From NCBI RefSeq assembly GCF_027533845.1, contig NZ_JAPZVN010000022.1:47907-111906 (forward strand): a stretch of 64,000 nt of DNA, in the 5' to 3' direction. A program made the position numbers and the translations under genes. The DNA is from Streptomyces sp. RPT161 (lineage in GTDB: Bacteria; Actinomycetota; Actinomycetes; Streptomycetales; Streptomycetaceae). Shown in pieces: positions 55,271-64,000 of the stretch. Position 1 is the first letter of the stretch; every line of letters starts with the position of its first letter. A model generated the notes under the pieces. It made no database searches, was not told where the DNA came from, and was given only the letters and a program-made list of their open reading frames with translations.

Positions 55271-57245
55271 TGCGTGACCGCGCCCAGTCCGCGAGGTTCA
55301 GGAACGGCCCGCCGCCCGCGTCCCGTACGACCAGGCGCAGCGTCCTGTACCCGGTGAGGTCGGCGTGCACCGGCACCGGACCGCTGTCCGCGGTGACCAC
55401 GCCCGAGGTGAACAGCGGGGTGTCGTCGCCGTAGACCGCGAAGCGCACCGCGCCGCCCTCCGCCGACAGGTCGTCCAGCCCGGCCACCGCGTCATACGAG
55501 GTGCAGGCGCGGTTGAGGTCGATCTCGACGGACGAGGGCGTGTGCACGCTCACCCCGTCCGGGTAGTTGGTGCCGTCCATCTCCAGGTCGTAGCGGTGCC
55601 ACAGCCAGTTGAACGCGTCCGGCCGCACCTCCGGTCCCGTGCCGTCGCCGAGGACGCCCAGCGGTAGCTCGTTGAGCTGGTAGACGGTCGGCGGTGCGAG
55701 CGGTGGCGGCGTCGGCGTCGGGGTGGGCGACGGGGTCGGCCGGGGCGCCGGTGGGGTGGGCTTGGGAGTTGGCTTGGGCGGCGGCGGCGTCGGGGTCGGC
55801 GTCGGCAGGGCGACATGGGCGGGTGAGGGCGGCGGGGTACTCGGCCTAGGGGTGCGAGTCGACGCCGGGGACGGTGGTGATGCCTTCGGTACGGGGCCGA
55901 TGGGCGCGGCCTTCACCGGCGGCTTGGCTTCCGGCTTCGGCGCGTGGTGGTCGTTGCCGAGCAGGACGGCGGCGATCGCCACTCCGCCCGCCGCGACCAC
56001 CACGCCCGCCGCGATGCCGATCTTCGCGGGCATCCCCACGCCCTCGGCCGCCGCGGCACCGCCCGCCGCGCCGCCGGAGCCGGAGGCCCCGCCCGCCCCC
56101 GCCGCACCAGCACCGGCCGCCGCTCCCGCGCCTGCCGCGCCGACCGCGGCGATCCCGGCCGCCTTGGCGACGTAGGACGCGGCGAACCACCCGATCGTGG
56201 CAACCGGCAGCAGGCCCTTGAGGCAGGCGTTGACATCGGCGAGGTCGGCCGCCGCCGCACGGCATCTGCCGCATGTCTCAAGGTGCTTGCGCAACTCCCG
56301 GTCCGCGCGCAGCCGCAGACCGCCGCGGGCATGCGCGCCGAGCCGGTCCGCGTGCCGGGCGCACTCGCCTTCGGCGGTCAGCGCGGAGCTGACATGGGCC
56401 TGGAGATAGGCCTGGCGCAGCCCCTCACGGGCCCGGTGCGCCAGCACAGCGGTCGCGTTGGCGGTCAGGCCCAGCAACGGGGCGATCTGGCTGGGCGACT
56501 CCTGCTCGACAGCGGTGTGCCACAGCACCGCCTGCCACCGCTCGGGCAGGGTCTTGAAAGCCTTCACCGCGAGCGATTGGTCGGCCTCCTGCATGGCCCG
56601 CACATCGGCGCCGGGATCCGTCCCGGCACCGAACGCCCCGCTCCCGCCGTTGCTGTTCGCACCGGCGGCGCTGACCGCGAACACCGCGAAGTCCTCGACC
56701 AGTTGCTCCCGTTTCGCGCTGCTCGTCCAGGAGGCCGCGACCCGCCGCACCGTCGTCAGCAGATACGCCCGTACCGCCGCGTCCGGCCCGGCGCCACCGC
56801 GCACCGCCTGAAGGGTGCGGGCGAACACCTCACCGGTGAGGTCCTCCGCGGTGTAGGCGTCCCGGCAGCAACCGCGCGCATAGCGGCGTACCGCGTCGGC
56901 GTGCCGCCGGTACAGCTCCTCGTACGCGCTGTCGTCACCGTCACGCACCCGGGCCACCAACTCGGCGTCCGACGGCGGCAGTTGACCACCGCCCGAGCGC
57001 TCGCGCTGCTGCGGTACGAACTCGTCGGCCGCGCCGCGTCCGCCGCCGGACCGTCCGGAGGCGTCCGCCGCGCCTGTGGCGCCCGCACCCGCGGGAGCCT
57101 GGCCCGGAACCCGCCGGTGCAGCCCACGGCCGGGTCTGGGGCCCTCGCCCGAGCCACCGGCGGCCCCGGAGTCGCCCGCATCCCGGCCGTCGCCGGACCG
57201 CGCGCCGTCAGTGCCCCGAGAGTCGTCCTGTCCGTCAACGCCCAT
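55257..57245 (-). CDS. ECF sigma factor fused to zinc finger, membrane segments and NPCBM domain
   Basis: A 662-aa modular protein. After a disordered N-terminus, sigma region 2 (ELVARVRDGDDSAYEELYRRH) and region 4 (LPERWQAVLWHTAVEQESPSQIA) are clear at about residues 100-280. Next is an anti-sigma-type zinc finger (CARHADRL...HLETCGRCRAAAADL). One or two hydrophobic Ala/Gly segments follow, then a Pro/Thr-rich wall-spanning linker and a C-terminal NPCBM-like carbohydrate-binding domain (YPDGVSVHTPSSVEIDL). Sigma, anti-sigma and sensor thus appear on one chain. The ATG at 57245 has GGAGC 7-8 bases upstream. atrA is upstream on the same strand. Confidence 0.88.
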   Translation of the reverse strand: MGVDGQDDSRGTDGARSGDGRDAGDSGAAGGSGEGPRPGRGLHRRVPGQAPAGAGATGAADASGRSGGGRGAADEFVPQQRERSGGGQLPPSDAELVARVRDGDDSAYEELYRRHADAVRRYARGCCRDAYTAEDLTGEVFARTLQAVRGGAGPDAAVRAYLLTTVRRVAASWTSSAKREQLVEDFAVFAVSAAGANSNGGSGAFGAGTDPGADVRAMQEADQSLAVKAFKTLPERWQAVLWHTAVEQESPSQIAPLLGLTANATAVLAHRAREGLRQAYLQAHVSSALTAEGECARHADRLGAHARGGLRLRADRELRKHLETCGRCRAAAADLADVNACLKGLLPVATIGWFAASYVAKAAGIAAVGAAGAGAAAGAGAAGAGGASGSGGAAGGAAAAEGVGMPAKIGIAAGVVVAAGGVAIAAVLLGNDHHAPKPEAKPPVKAAPIGPVPKASPPSPASTRTPRPSTPPPSPAHVALPTPTPTPPPPKPTPKPTPPAPRPTPSPTPTPTPPPLAPPTVYQLNELPLGVLGDGTGPEVRPDAFNWLWHRYDLEMDGTNYPDGVSVHTPSSVEIDLNRACTSYDAVAGLDDLSAEGGAVRFAVYGDDTPLFTSGVVTADSGPVPVHADLTGYRTLRLVVRDAGGGPFLNLADWARSRISCR

Positions 57246-57449
57246 CGCGCAAGCTCCACAACCCGCCGCCGCACCAAGCCACGGCCAAGGGTCGCACACC
57301 CCCATGACGCGCGCTCCGGGCTGTCACCGGAACCACTCGTCCGGGCAGACTTCCCGCGTCGCCCCTGAACGTTCACCCGTACGAGGGTGACCATCCGCCG
57401 CCGGACCGTGGGTGGCACCGCCCCGATCCAGCGGCGGACCGGCGGCCGA

Positions 57450-58253
57450 CTACGCCGTACGTATCTGCGGACGCGACCGAAGCCCCTCCAGCAGGATCTC
57501 CAACAGCCGCGCCGAAGCCGCCGCCTGCTGCGCCGCGTCCGGCAGTGAAGGCGCCGCGGTGGCTATCACCAACAGCACGTCGGCCACCGCCACATCGGGC
57601 CGCAACTCGCCCGCCGCACGCGCCCGCTCGACCAGTTGGCCGACCACCGTGAGTAGCGCCGTGATGCCGCCGTCGTGCTCCGCGCCGACCGTGGAGCGCG
57701 GCTCGACCAGCCGCGGCGACTCAGGCCCGTGGCCGTCCACACGGTGCGGCACGACCGCCACCGACTCGCGCTGCTGCGGAACCCTGGCCTCGGCCAGCTC
57801 GGGCGCGCTGGTCTCCACCCGCAGCACCTGCGGCGGCAGCAGCCGCCCTGCCCCGGACGCCACCGAGGTGCGCAGGAACCGCGAGAGCGCGGCCCACGGA
57901 TCGTCCTCCTGTCCGAGCGCGGCGCGGGCCTGCTCGGTCAGCCGGGCGGTCTCCTCCTCGGCGATCCGGCGCACCAGCACGTCCTTGCTGGGGAAGCGCC
58001 GGTAGACCGTGCCGACACCCACCCGGGCGCGTCGCGCCACGTCCTCCATCGGCGCGCCGTAGCCCAGCTCGCCGAAGACCTCGCGCGCCGCCCGCAGCAC
58101 ATGCTCCAGATTGCGCTGGGCATCCACCCGCAGCGGTGTGCCCCTGCCCCCCGAACCCCCCGTCGTCAGGCCGTGCGCTCGTCCATGGGCACGGCCGTGT
58201 CCGTCACCGTCAGTGTTGATGGTCATCGCCCACTGCGGGTCCTGAATATGCAT
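57450..58253 (-). CDS. atrA: TetR-family regulator, AtrA-like
   Basis: A 267-aa TetR regulator. After a disordered Gly/His-rich N-terminus, the DNA-binding domain runs RNLEHVLRAAREVFGELGY then GAPMEDVARRARVGVGTVYRRFPSKDVLV (residues about 47-95). In S. coelicolor the syntenic gene, as I recall it (SCO4118), is atrA, an activator of actinorhodin and streptomycin genes that also acts on GlcNAc uptake. The ATG at 58253 follows GGGGGA; longer frames upstream lack support. It diverges from the NDH-2-like gene. Confidence 0.85.
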   Translation of the reverse strand: MHIQDPQWAMTINTDGDGHGRAHGRAHGLTTGGSGGRGTPLRVDAQRNLEHVLRAAREVFGELGYGAPMEDVARRARVGVGTVYRRFPSKDVLVRRIAEEETARLTEQARAALGQEDDPWAALSRFLRTSVASGAGRLLPPQVLRVETSAPELAEARVPQQRESVAVVPHRVDGHGPESPRLVEPRSTVGAEHDGGITALLTVVGQLVERARAAGELRPDVAVADVLLVIATAAPSLPDAAQQAAASARLLEILLEGLRSRPQIRTA

Positions 58254-58528
58254 ATGTATCCCCCGGTTGTGACGTCTCCCCCCGGAGACTCCCCCAATGT
58301 CCCTTCGGTGCCGGGCACTTGCCCGTACCGATGACGTACCGCTGTACGAACATAGTTGAGCCCAGGTCAAGAATGAAGGGGGAGGTTCCGCCCGGACCGC
58401 CCCGATCGCGTACTTCCCCGGACTGCTTTCCAGCATCGTACGAGTCTGTGAGCCAACCATGATCGGCCTGTGGACAACGTTGTGCGGCCCTGTGGACAAA
58501 CCACCGCTTGTCGGTGCGTCATGGGAAG

Positions 58529-59869
58529 GTGACACAGCCAGCACGGATCCTGGTGGTCGGCGGCGGATACGTCGGCATGTACGCGGCCCTGCGCCTCCAG
58601 CGCAGGCTCAGGCGCCGCGAGGCCGAGGTCGTCGTCATCTCGCCCGACCCGTACATGACGTACCAGCCGTTCCTCCCCGAGGCGGCCGCCGGGTCCGTGG
58701 CGCCCGCGCACGTCATCGTGCCGCTCCGGCGCGTCCTGCCCCGCTGCCAGGTCGTGGTCGGCGAAGCGCGCCGCATCGACCACGCCAGACGGACCGCGTA
58801 CGTCTCCACGCCCGCCACCCGCAGCGAGGGCGGCGGCGACGCCGAGCTGCGCTACGACGAGATCGTCCTCGCCCCGGGGTCGGTCTCCCGCACCCTGCCG
58901 ATCCCCGGACTGGCCGAGTCCGGCATCGGGTTCAAGACCGTGGAGGAGGCCGTCGGCCTGCGCAACCACGTGCTGGCCCAACTCGACATCGCCTCCTCCA
59001 CCCGCGATGTCGAGGTCCGCGACGCGGCGCTGACCTTCGTCTTCGTCGGCGGCGGATTCGCCGGGGTCGAGGCGCTGGGCGAGCTGGAGGACATGGCCCG
59101 CTACGCCACCCGCTACTACCACAACGTGCTGCCCGACGACATGCGCTGGGTGCTGGTGGAGGCTACCGACCGGATCCTGCCGGAAGTCGGCGAGGAACTC
59201 GGCCGGTACGCGGTGCGCGAGCTGCGCGGCCGCAACATCGACGTACGGCTGGAGACCCGGCTGGCCAGATGCGAGAAACGGATCGCGGTACTCAGCGACG
59301 GCGCGCGCTTCCCCACCCGTACGGTGGTGTGGACCGCCGGGGTCAAGCCGCATCCGCTGGTCGCCGCCACCGACCTGCCGCGCGACCCGCACGGCCGGCT
59401 GCGGGTCACCGCCGCGCTACGGCTGGACGGCACCGAACACGCCTGGGCGGCCGGTGACGCCGCGGCCGTACCCGACCTGACCGCGCAGAAGCCCGGCACC
59501 GAGTGCGCGCCGAACGCCCAACACGCCGTCCGCCAAGGCAGGCTCCTCGCCGACAACATCATCGCCACCCTCCGCGGCGGCGAGCCCCAGGAGTACCGGC
59601 ACGCCCTGATCGGCTCGGTGGCCTCCCTCGGCCTGCACAAGGGTGTCGCCCATCTGTACGGGCGCCAGGTCAAGGGCTACCCTGCGTGGCTCATGCACCG
59701 CGTCTACCACCTCAGCCGCCTCCCAACGGCCAACCGCAAGTCCAGAGTCCTCGCCGACTGGACCCTGGCCGCGCTGTTCAAGCGGGAGATCGCGGCACTC
59801 GGCTCCCTGGAGAACCCCCGTGCGGAGTTCGAACTCGCCGCAGGCATCGGCAGACAGCCGGACGTCTGA
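58529..59869 (+). CDS. NAD(P)/FAD-dependent oxidoreductase, NDH-2-like
   Basis: A 446-aa single-subunit dehydrogenase of the type II NADH:quinone oxidoreductase family. It has FAD motif RILVVGGGYVGMYAA at the N-terminus, SYMTYQPFLPEAAAG-like DPYMTYQPFLPEAAAG, NAD motif FVFVGGGFAGVEALGEL (about residues 170-186) and CAPNAQHAVRQG near the FAD. The C-terminus lacks a long membrane helix, so association is peripheral. The start is uncertain: GTG at 58529 gives the family N-terminus but has no spaced ribosome site; TTG 58508 and GTG 58514 are alternatives. Confidence 0.88.
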   Translation: MTQPARILVVGGGYVGMYAALRLQRRLRRREAEVVVISPDPYMTYQPFLPEAAAGSVAPAHVIVPLRRVLPRCQVVVGEARRIDHARRTAYVSTPATRSEGGGDAELRYDEIVLAPGSVSRTLPIPGLAESGIGFKTVEEAVGLRNHVLAQLDIASSTRDVEVRDAALTFVFVGGGFAGVEALGELEDMARYATRYYHNVLPDDMRWVLVEATDRILPEVGEELGRYAVRELRGRNIDVRLETRLARCEKRIAVLSDGARFPTRTVVWTAGVKPHPLVAATDLPRDPHGRLRVTAALRLDGTEHAWAAGDAAAVPDLTAQKPGTECAPNAQHAVRQGRLLADNIIATLRGGEPQEYRHALIGSVASLGLHKGVAHLYGRQVKGYPAWLMHRVYHLSRLPTANRKSRVLADWTLAALFKREIAALGSLENPRAEFELAAGIGRQPDV

Positions 59870-60099
59870 CCCCGGCTGGGCCCACCACCGCCCCCAACCG
59901 AGGTACTCGCCGCACTGCCACATCCGTCCCTCGCCAACTACGCTCCAACACTGCGATGGTGACGGCGGGTACGCCCGTACCTGCGAAGAGTGACACATGC
60001 GCCTGACGCGGGCAGAGTGTGACACAGAAGAGAAACTGGGCGTTTACCCCACGGCCGCCCGGCAGAGCCACCCGGTACGACAGCACGAGGCATCAATCT

Positions 60100-61803
60100 G
60101 TGAATCTGACGCGCTGGAGCGCCCGGCTCCCCGGAACACAGCGACGCGCGGCGGCTGCCGCCGCGGCAGCGGATCCCACCGCCACACCGGGCGCCACCGG
60201 TGCCACGGGATCCGTCCCCGCCGCCCGCGCGGCGCGGCACCCCGGGGCGACCGCGGCCGACCAACTCTCCGTCCATGACGTCCTCGGCCAGGTACCGGCG
60301 CTGATCGCCATCACCTACGGGCCCGAGCACCGCACCGGGTACGTCAACGACGCCTACACCGAGGTCTTCGGCGCCCGCAAAACCGGCGAACCGGCCCGCG
60401 AATCGCTGCCCGAACTCGCCGAGCTGGGCCTGTTGCCGCTGATGGACCAGGTGCTGCGCAGCGGACGCCCGCGCACCGTCAAGGCCCGCAAGGTGACCTG
60501 GGCGCGTGGCGCGAACGAGGAGCAGCGCAGCGGCTACTTCACGTTCACCTGCACCCCGTTGGCGAACACCGCTCTGGAGAAGGCCGCGGCCGAGGATGCC
60601 GCGGAGGGCGGTGTGCTGGTCTTCGCCGCCGACGTCACCGACCAGGTGCGCTCCGCCGAACGGCTGCGGGCCAGCGAGCGGTTGCAGCGCGAGGCCGCTG
60701 TCACTTTGCAACGCAGCCTGCTGCCACAGGAGTTGGAGCAGCCCGACGACCTGCGGGTGGCCGCCACCTACCAGCCCGGCGGCACCGAGGCCGCCGTCGG
60801 CGGCGACTGGTACGACGTGATCACCCTCGGCGCGGGCCGCACCGCCCTGGTGATCGGCGACGTCATGGGCCGCGGAGTACGCGCCGCCGCCGTGATGGGC
60901 CAGCTGCGCACCGCCGTAAGGGCGTACGCCAGGCTGGACCTCCCGCCGCACGAGGTGATCCAACTCCTCGACGGGCTGGCCGCCGAGATCGACGCCAGCC
61001 AGATCGCCACCTGCGTCTACGCCGTCCACGACCCCAGCGAGGCCCGGCTGACCTACGCCTCCGCCGGGCACCTGCCCATCGTCATCCGTGCGGCGGACGG
61101 CACCGTCCACCGCGCCGAGGGGCCGACCGGCCCACCGCTGGGCACCGGCGGCTGGCTGCACGCATCGGGGTCGGTCCCGCTGGAGCCCGGCGCCACCGCC
61201 GTGCTCTACACCGACGGGCTGGTGGAACGCCGCGACGAGGACATCGACGAGGGCGTCGCCGGGCTGGAGCGGGCACTGGCCGGAGCCAGCGGCACCCCGC
61301 AGGTCATCTGCGACCGGCTGCTGCGCACCCTGGGCGTCAGCTCGGACCATGACGACGACGTGGCGGTACTGGTGCTGCAACACCCCCGGCACACCGGGGC
61401 CGAAGCGGAACTGTTCCGCAACGCCTCACTCGACCTGCTCGGCGGCGTCGAAGCGGCGCCCCGGGCACGGGCGTTCGCGACCGGGGTGCTCGCGTCCTGG
61501 CGGTTCCCGGTGGAGTTGCGGGACCTCGGGGTGCTGGCCACCAGCGAACTGGTGGCCAACTCGCTGCAACACGGCACCCCGCCCATGCGGTTGCGGCTGC
61601 GCCGCACCGACCGGCGACTGATCATCGAGGTGACCGACGGCGACGACCATCTGCCACGGCGACGGCGCGCCGAGCCCGGAGACGAAGCGGGCCGCGGGAT
61701 CGCGATCGTCGCGACCATCGCCTCCTCATGGGGCTCGCGGCGGACACCGGGCGGCGGGAAGACCGTCTGGTGCGAGTTCGCCCTGCCGGGTACCGGCGGC
61801 TGA
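60100..61803 (+). CDS. SpoIIE-family PP2C phosphatase with PAS and ATPase domains
   Basis: A 567-aa soluble signalling protein. A PAS-like sensor (LGQVPALIAITYGPEHRTGYVNDAYTEVFG, about residues 63-95) is followed by the PP2C/SpoIIE phosphatase domain (GGDWYDVITLGAGRTALVIGDVMGRGV through DDDVAVLVLQ). A C-terminal anti-sigma-type HATPase (ELRDLGVLATSELVANSLQHG, GRGIAIVATIASSWG) closes the protein. The combination suggests a partner-switching regulator of an alternative sigma factor through an anti-anti-sigma protein not seen here. GTG at 60100 with GAGG upstream is preferred over the longer TTG-led frame. Confidence 0.9.
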   Translation: MNLTRWSARLPGTQRRAAAAAAAADPTATPGATGATGSVPAARAARHPGATAADQLSVHDVLGQVPALIAITYGPEHRTGYVNDAYTEVFGARKTGEPARESLPELAELGLLPLMDQVLRSGRPRTVKARKVTWARGANEEQRSGYFTFTCTPLANTALEKAAAEDAAEGGVLVFAADVTDQVRSAERLRASERLQREAAVTLQRSLLPQELEQPDDLRVAATYQPGGTEAAVGGDWYDVITLGAGRTALVIGDVMGRGVRAAAVMGQLRTAVRAYARLDLPPHEVIQLLDGLAAEIDASQIATCVYAVHDPSEARLTYASAGHLPIVIRAADGTVHRAEGPTGPPLGTGGWLHASGSVPLEPGATAVLYTDGLVERRDEDIDEGVAGLERALAGASGTPQVICDRLLRTLGVSSDHDDDVAVLVLQHPRHTGAEAELFRNASLDLLGGVEAAPRARAFATGVLASWRFPVELRDLGVLATSELVANSLQHGTPPMRLRLRRTDRRLIIEVTDGDDHLPRRRRAEPGDEAGRGIAIVATIASSWGSRRTPGGGKTVWCEFALPGTGG

Positions 61804-61807
61804 CCGC

Positions 61808-63106
61808 TCAGGCCGCCGCCACCACCCGATCCGCCTCCGCGGACGGCGCGGACACGGCGGCGGCACGCATCGGCGAGTCCTGTACAGGAGTGAGGCGCCG
61901 CCCCAACCGCAGCGACAGCACGGTGATCGCCAGTGAGCAGCCGACCAGCATCACGATGTACGGCGTGTACAGCCCAAGGCCCGCCAATATGCCGCCGACC
62001 AGCGGCCCGACGGCCAATGCGAGCTGCTTGACCAGCGCGAACGCCGAGTTGTACAGCCCGACCATGCGGCCCGGGGCCAGATCCGCCACCAGCGGAGCCA
62101 CCGTCGGCGCCAGCAGCGCCTCGCCCAGCCCGAACAGGGCGTACGTGGAGATGATCGCCCCGGTCGCCCACATCTGGTGCCCGTGGATCAGCCCGGAGGC
62201 GCCCGCCGCCAGCCAGGCGACCGTCCATATCAGCCCCACCGCCGCAATGACGCGGGTGCGCCGACGCCGCTCCACGGGCTTGAGTACCAGGAACTGCGCG
62301 ATCACGATGACCGCCGTGTTGGCGGCCAGCGCCACGCCCAGGGTGGCGGGCTGGATACGGGTGACATCGGTGGCGAACGCCGACAGTCCGGACTCGAACT
62401 GCCCGTAGCAGGCGAAGAACATCACCGCGCCGAGCACGCACAGCCGCACCATCGACCGGTCCGCGAGCAACGCCCGCCAACCGCCGATCCGCTCACCCTC
62501 CGGCGCGTCCTGGATGTCCTCGATCGCGACGGTACGCGGCAGACGCACGGTCGCCACGATGGCGGCCAGCACCAGGAACATCGCCGCCTCTATGGCGAAC
62601 AGCCGGGTGAACGAGCCGGGGTGGGCGGTGTCCACCAGCAGCCCGCCGAACAGTCCACCTATGCCGAGCCCCAGGTTGTTCAGGAAGAACTGCGTGGCGA
62701 AGGCGCGCGAACGCGTCGTGGTGCTAGAGCACCAGACGATCAGCGTGGCCAGCGCGGGCTGGATCACCGCCATGCCCGCACCGAGCACGCCGGAGGAGAC
62801 GATCGCCATCGGGGCCGACGTCGCCAACCCGAACCCCAGCGAACCGACCGCGGAGACCACGGAACCGACGAGCACTACGGGCAGCGGACCCCGCCGGTCG
62901 ATGACCCGACCGGTGAACGGCAGCACGACCAGCGCGGCGGCGGCGAAAGCCCACAACACCACGCCCGCGGTGACGGCACCAAGATCTCGAACCCGCGCCA
63001 CGTAGACGAACAGGAACGGGACCGTGAAGCCGTTGCCGAACGCGCTCAGCGCGTTCCCGAACTGGATCCGGCGCAGCGCTGCGCCCATTGCCGTGGTCAC
63101 ACTCAC
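61808..63106 (-). CDS. MFS transporter (drug-efflux type)
   Basis: A 432-aa, 12-helix major facilitator with the A-type loop GRVIDRRGPLPV between helices 2 and 3. NALSAFGNGFTVPFLFVYVARV lies in helix 1. It belongs to the DHA1-like exporter group. It diverges from a MarR gene across a 120-base region with palindromes, so it is probably repressed by that regulator and induced by a small molecule. GTG start at 63106. Confidence 0.9.
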   Translation of the reverse strand: MSVTTAMGAALRRIQFGNALSAFGNGFTVPFLFVYVARVRDLGAVTAGVVLWAFAAAALVVLPFTGRVIDRRGPLPVVLVGSVVSAVGSLGFGLATSAPMAIVSSGVLGAGMAVIQPALATLIVWCSSTTTRSRAFATQFFLNNLGLGIGGLFGGLLVDTAHPGSFTRLFAIEAAMFLVLAAIVATVRLPRTVAIEDIQDAPEGERIGGWRALLADRSMVRLCVLGAVMFFACYGQFESGLSAFATDVTRIQPATLGVALAANTAVIVIAQFLVLKPVERRRRTRVIAAVGLIWTVAWLAAGASGLIHGHQMWATGAIISTYALFGLGEALLAPTVAPLVADLAPGRMVGLYNSAFALVKQLALAVGPLVGGILAGLGLYTPYIVMLVGCSLAITVLSLRLGRRLTPVQDSPMRAAAVSAPSAEADRVVAAA

Positions 63107-63140
63107 CTACCTCTGGTGCGAGAGCCCGTGGTCTACGAGC

Positions 63141-63168
63141 TCGAAGACTTCAACCCTAAACTTCGAAG
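63141..63168. promoter_or_regulatory. Candidate MarR operators in the MFS/MarR intergenic region
   Basis: GAAG-A-CTTC at 63143-63151 and the perfect CTTCGAAG at 63161-63168 lie in an AT-rich stretch between the divergent MFS and MarR starts, with AAAATATACA as the likely -10 region of marR just after them. Confidence 0.5.
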
Positions 63169-63226
63169 CTAAAATATACATGGCCGAAGACTTAAGTGCG
63201 AACGACTTCCATGGGATACTCGGCAC

Positions 63227-63775
63227 ATGACCGCAGCCGACGAGCCGCCCCATGAGCCGGCGGAGCTAGACCTCGACGAGCAGATCGCCATCTACCAGCG
63301 CGAGTTCCCCGAGGTGGACCCGCAGATCGAGAAGGTCGTCTCGGCCCTCCAGCGGCTGAACCGGCGGATGAACGTCGCCTACGGGCGCCAGGTCGCCGAG
63401 CTCGGCATAAGCAACGCCGAGTGGGAGGTGCTCAAGGCCCTCGTACTGGTCGGCAAGCCCTACCGCCTCGGTCCCGGTGATCTGGCCAAGCGCCTGGGAC
63501 TGACCCCCGCCGCGATGACGCACCGCATCGACCGGATGGTCGCCGAGGGTCTGGTGACCCGCGAGCGCGACGAGTCCAACCGGGTACGGGTGATCGTCGA
63601 GCTGACCGACGAGGGCCGGGGCAAGTGGCTGGAGGCCATGAGGATGGCGGCGGGCTTCGAGTCGGAGCTGTTGCAGGACCTGTCCTCCGAGGAACTGGCC
63701 ACGCTGGGCGGGATGTTGGCGAGCGTTCTGCACCGGGTGGACCCGGATGCGACGGACGACACCGAAGCGAGTTGA
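63227..63775 (+). CDS. MarR-family transcriptional regulator
   Basis: A 182-aa winged-helix repressor: dimerisation helix, then YRLGPGDLAKRLGLTPAAMTHRIDRMVAEGLVTRERDESNRVRVIVELTDEG (about residues 80-130), which contains the DNA-recognition helix and the Asp-Arg wing. It most likely controls the divergent MFS exporter and itself. The ATG at 63227 is the only start that fits. The syntenic S. coelicolor neighbour, as I recall, is SCO4122. Confidence 0.92.
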   Translation: MTAADEPPHEPAELDLDEQIAIYQREFPEVDPQIEKVVSALQRLNRRMNVAYGRQVAELGISNAEWEVLKALVLVGKPYRLGPGDLAKRLGLTPAAMTHRIDRMVAEGLVTRERDESNRVRVIVELTDEGRGKWLEAMRMAAGFESELLQDLSSEELATLGGMLASVLHRVDPDATDDTEAS

Positions 63776-63800
63776 CACGGGCCCGGCCCATCCGTAGTGT
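63772..63800 (+). promoter_or_regulatory. Strong HrdB-type promoter (rRNA-operon-like)
   Basis: TTGACA (63772-63777), 17-base spacer, TAGTGT (63795-63800). The -35 box overlaps the marR stop codon. It reads toward the window end. Confidence 0.75.
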
Positions 63801-63929
63801 TCTCCGAGTTGCCCGGCGTGAGCGCCGACTTCGGTCGGTCCGCGGGTGACCATTCCGCAAACGCAACCGACTAGCTGTCGCAGCTTTTTCGTGCGTGTTT
63901 TCGGAATGTGGAACCGGAATTCGCTCGAT

Positions 63930-63959
63930 TAGACCGAGCGGCCAAGGATCCACTAAAGT
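63930..63959 (+). promoter_or_regulatory. Second tandem promoter
   Basis: TAGACC (63930-63935), 18-base spacer, TAAAGT (63954-63959), directly before the rRNA-leader-like sequence. Tandem promoters are typical of Streptomyces rrn operons. Confidence 0.6.
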
Positions 63960-64000
63960 CTCACTCGTCGGAACGGCCGCGAGGCCGGAAAGACAAACCA
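63960..64000 (+). other. Probable start of an rRNA operon leader
   Basis: The last 40 bases (CTCACTCGTCGGAACGGCC then GCGAGGCCGGAAAGACAAACC) match, from memory, the processed leader region upstream of 16S rRNA in Streptomyces. The 16S gene itself would lie outside the window. Confidence 0.6.

Overview
The window is high-GC actinobacterial chromosome, almost certainly Streptomyces or a close relative in the Streptomycetaceae. It has bldC, an atrA-type TetR gene, a BTAD/AfsR-type regulator, many GTG starts and C/G-rich third codon positions. From memory, the core gene order (purF-purM, DUF3073, vdh, bldC, hrpA, a DEAD-box helicase, an M23 peptidase, trmB, a sporulation-associated regulator, an asparagine-synthase-like gene, atrA, an NDH-2-like gene, MFS/MarR) resembles the S. 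coelicolor SCO4087-SCO4122 region.

Layout. 1-19.2 kb is core: end of purF, purM, DUF3073, valine dehydrogenase, bldC with a strong upstream palindrome, a tRNA-Asp, the HrpA helicase, a tRNA-Glu/Asp/Phe cluster, a small metallopeptidase, an MFS gene with three frameshifts, a crcB/DUF190/crcB fluoride-export operon, a DEAD-box helicase and an amino-acid permease, ending at tRNA-Lys. About 19.3-35.9 kb is an accessory island. It starts with a truncated tyrosine-recombinase (integrase) gene running into tRNA-Lys and ends in three decayed gene fragments (FAD monooxygenase, SDR, ChrA). Between them lies a RiPP biosynthetic cluster.

The RiPP cluster has the daptide gene set. Two short precursor peptides share a leader motif (LDLGISELEP.EAP.FW) and end in Ala-Ile-Thr. 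Around them are an RRE-containing recognition protein, an ABC exporter, an intramembrane M50 protease, an N-methyltransferase, a class III aminotransferase and an Fe-ADH-fold dehydrogenase. In known daptides the C-terminal Thr is oxidatively decarboxylated, transaminated and dimethylated. This locus adds a YcaO protein and a GT2 glycosyltransferase inside the same translationally coupled operon, plus a full rmlABCD set for dTDP-L-rhamnose. I infer a glycosylated, YcaO-modified daptide, which is the most interesting element here.

36-64 kb is core again: two membrane-anchored esterases flanking an FtsW/RodA-family gene, a c-di-AMP (ydaO-type) riboswitch upstream of a secreted M23 endopeptidase, a secreted metzincin, PrsW, trmB, lhgO, a sporulation-type regulator, an asparagine-synthase-like cyclase homologue, a large BTAD/NB-ARC regulator, a sigma factor fused to its own zinc-finger, membrane and carbohydrate-binding domains, atrA, an NDH-2-like dehydrogenase, a SpoIIE-type phosphatase, and a divergent MFS/MarR pair. 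The last 220 bases carry promoters and what looks like the leader of an rRNA operon.
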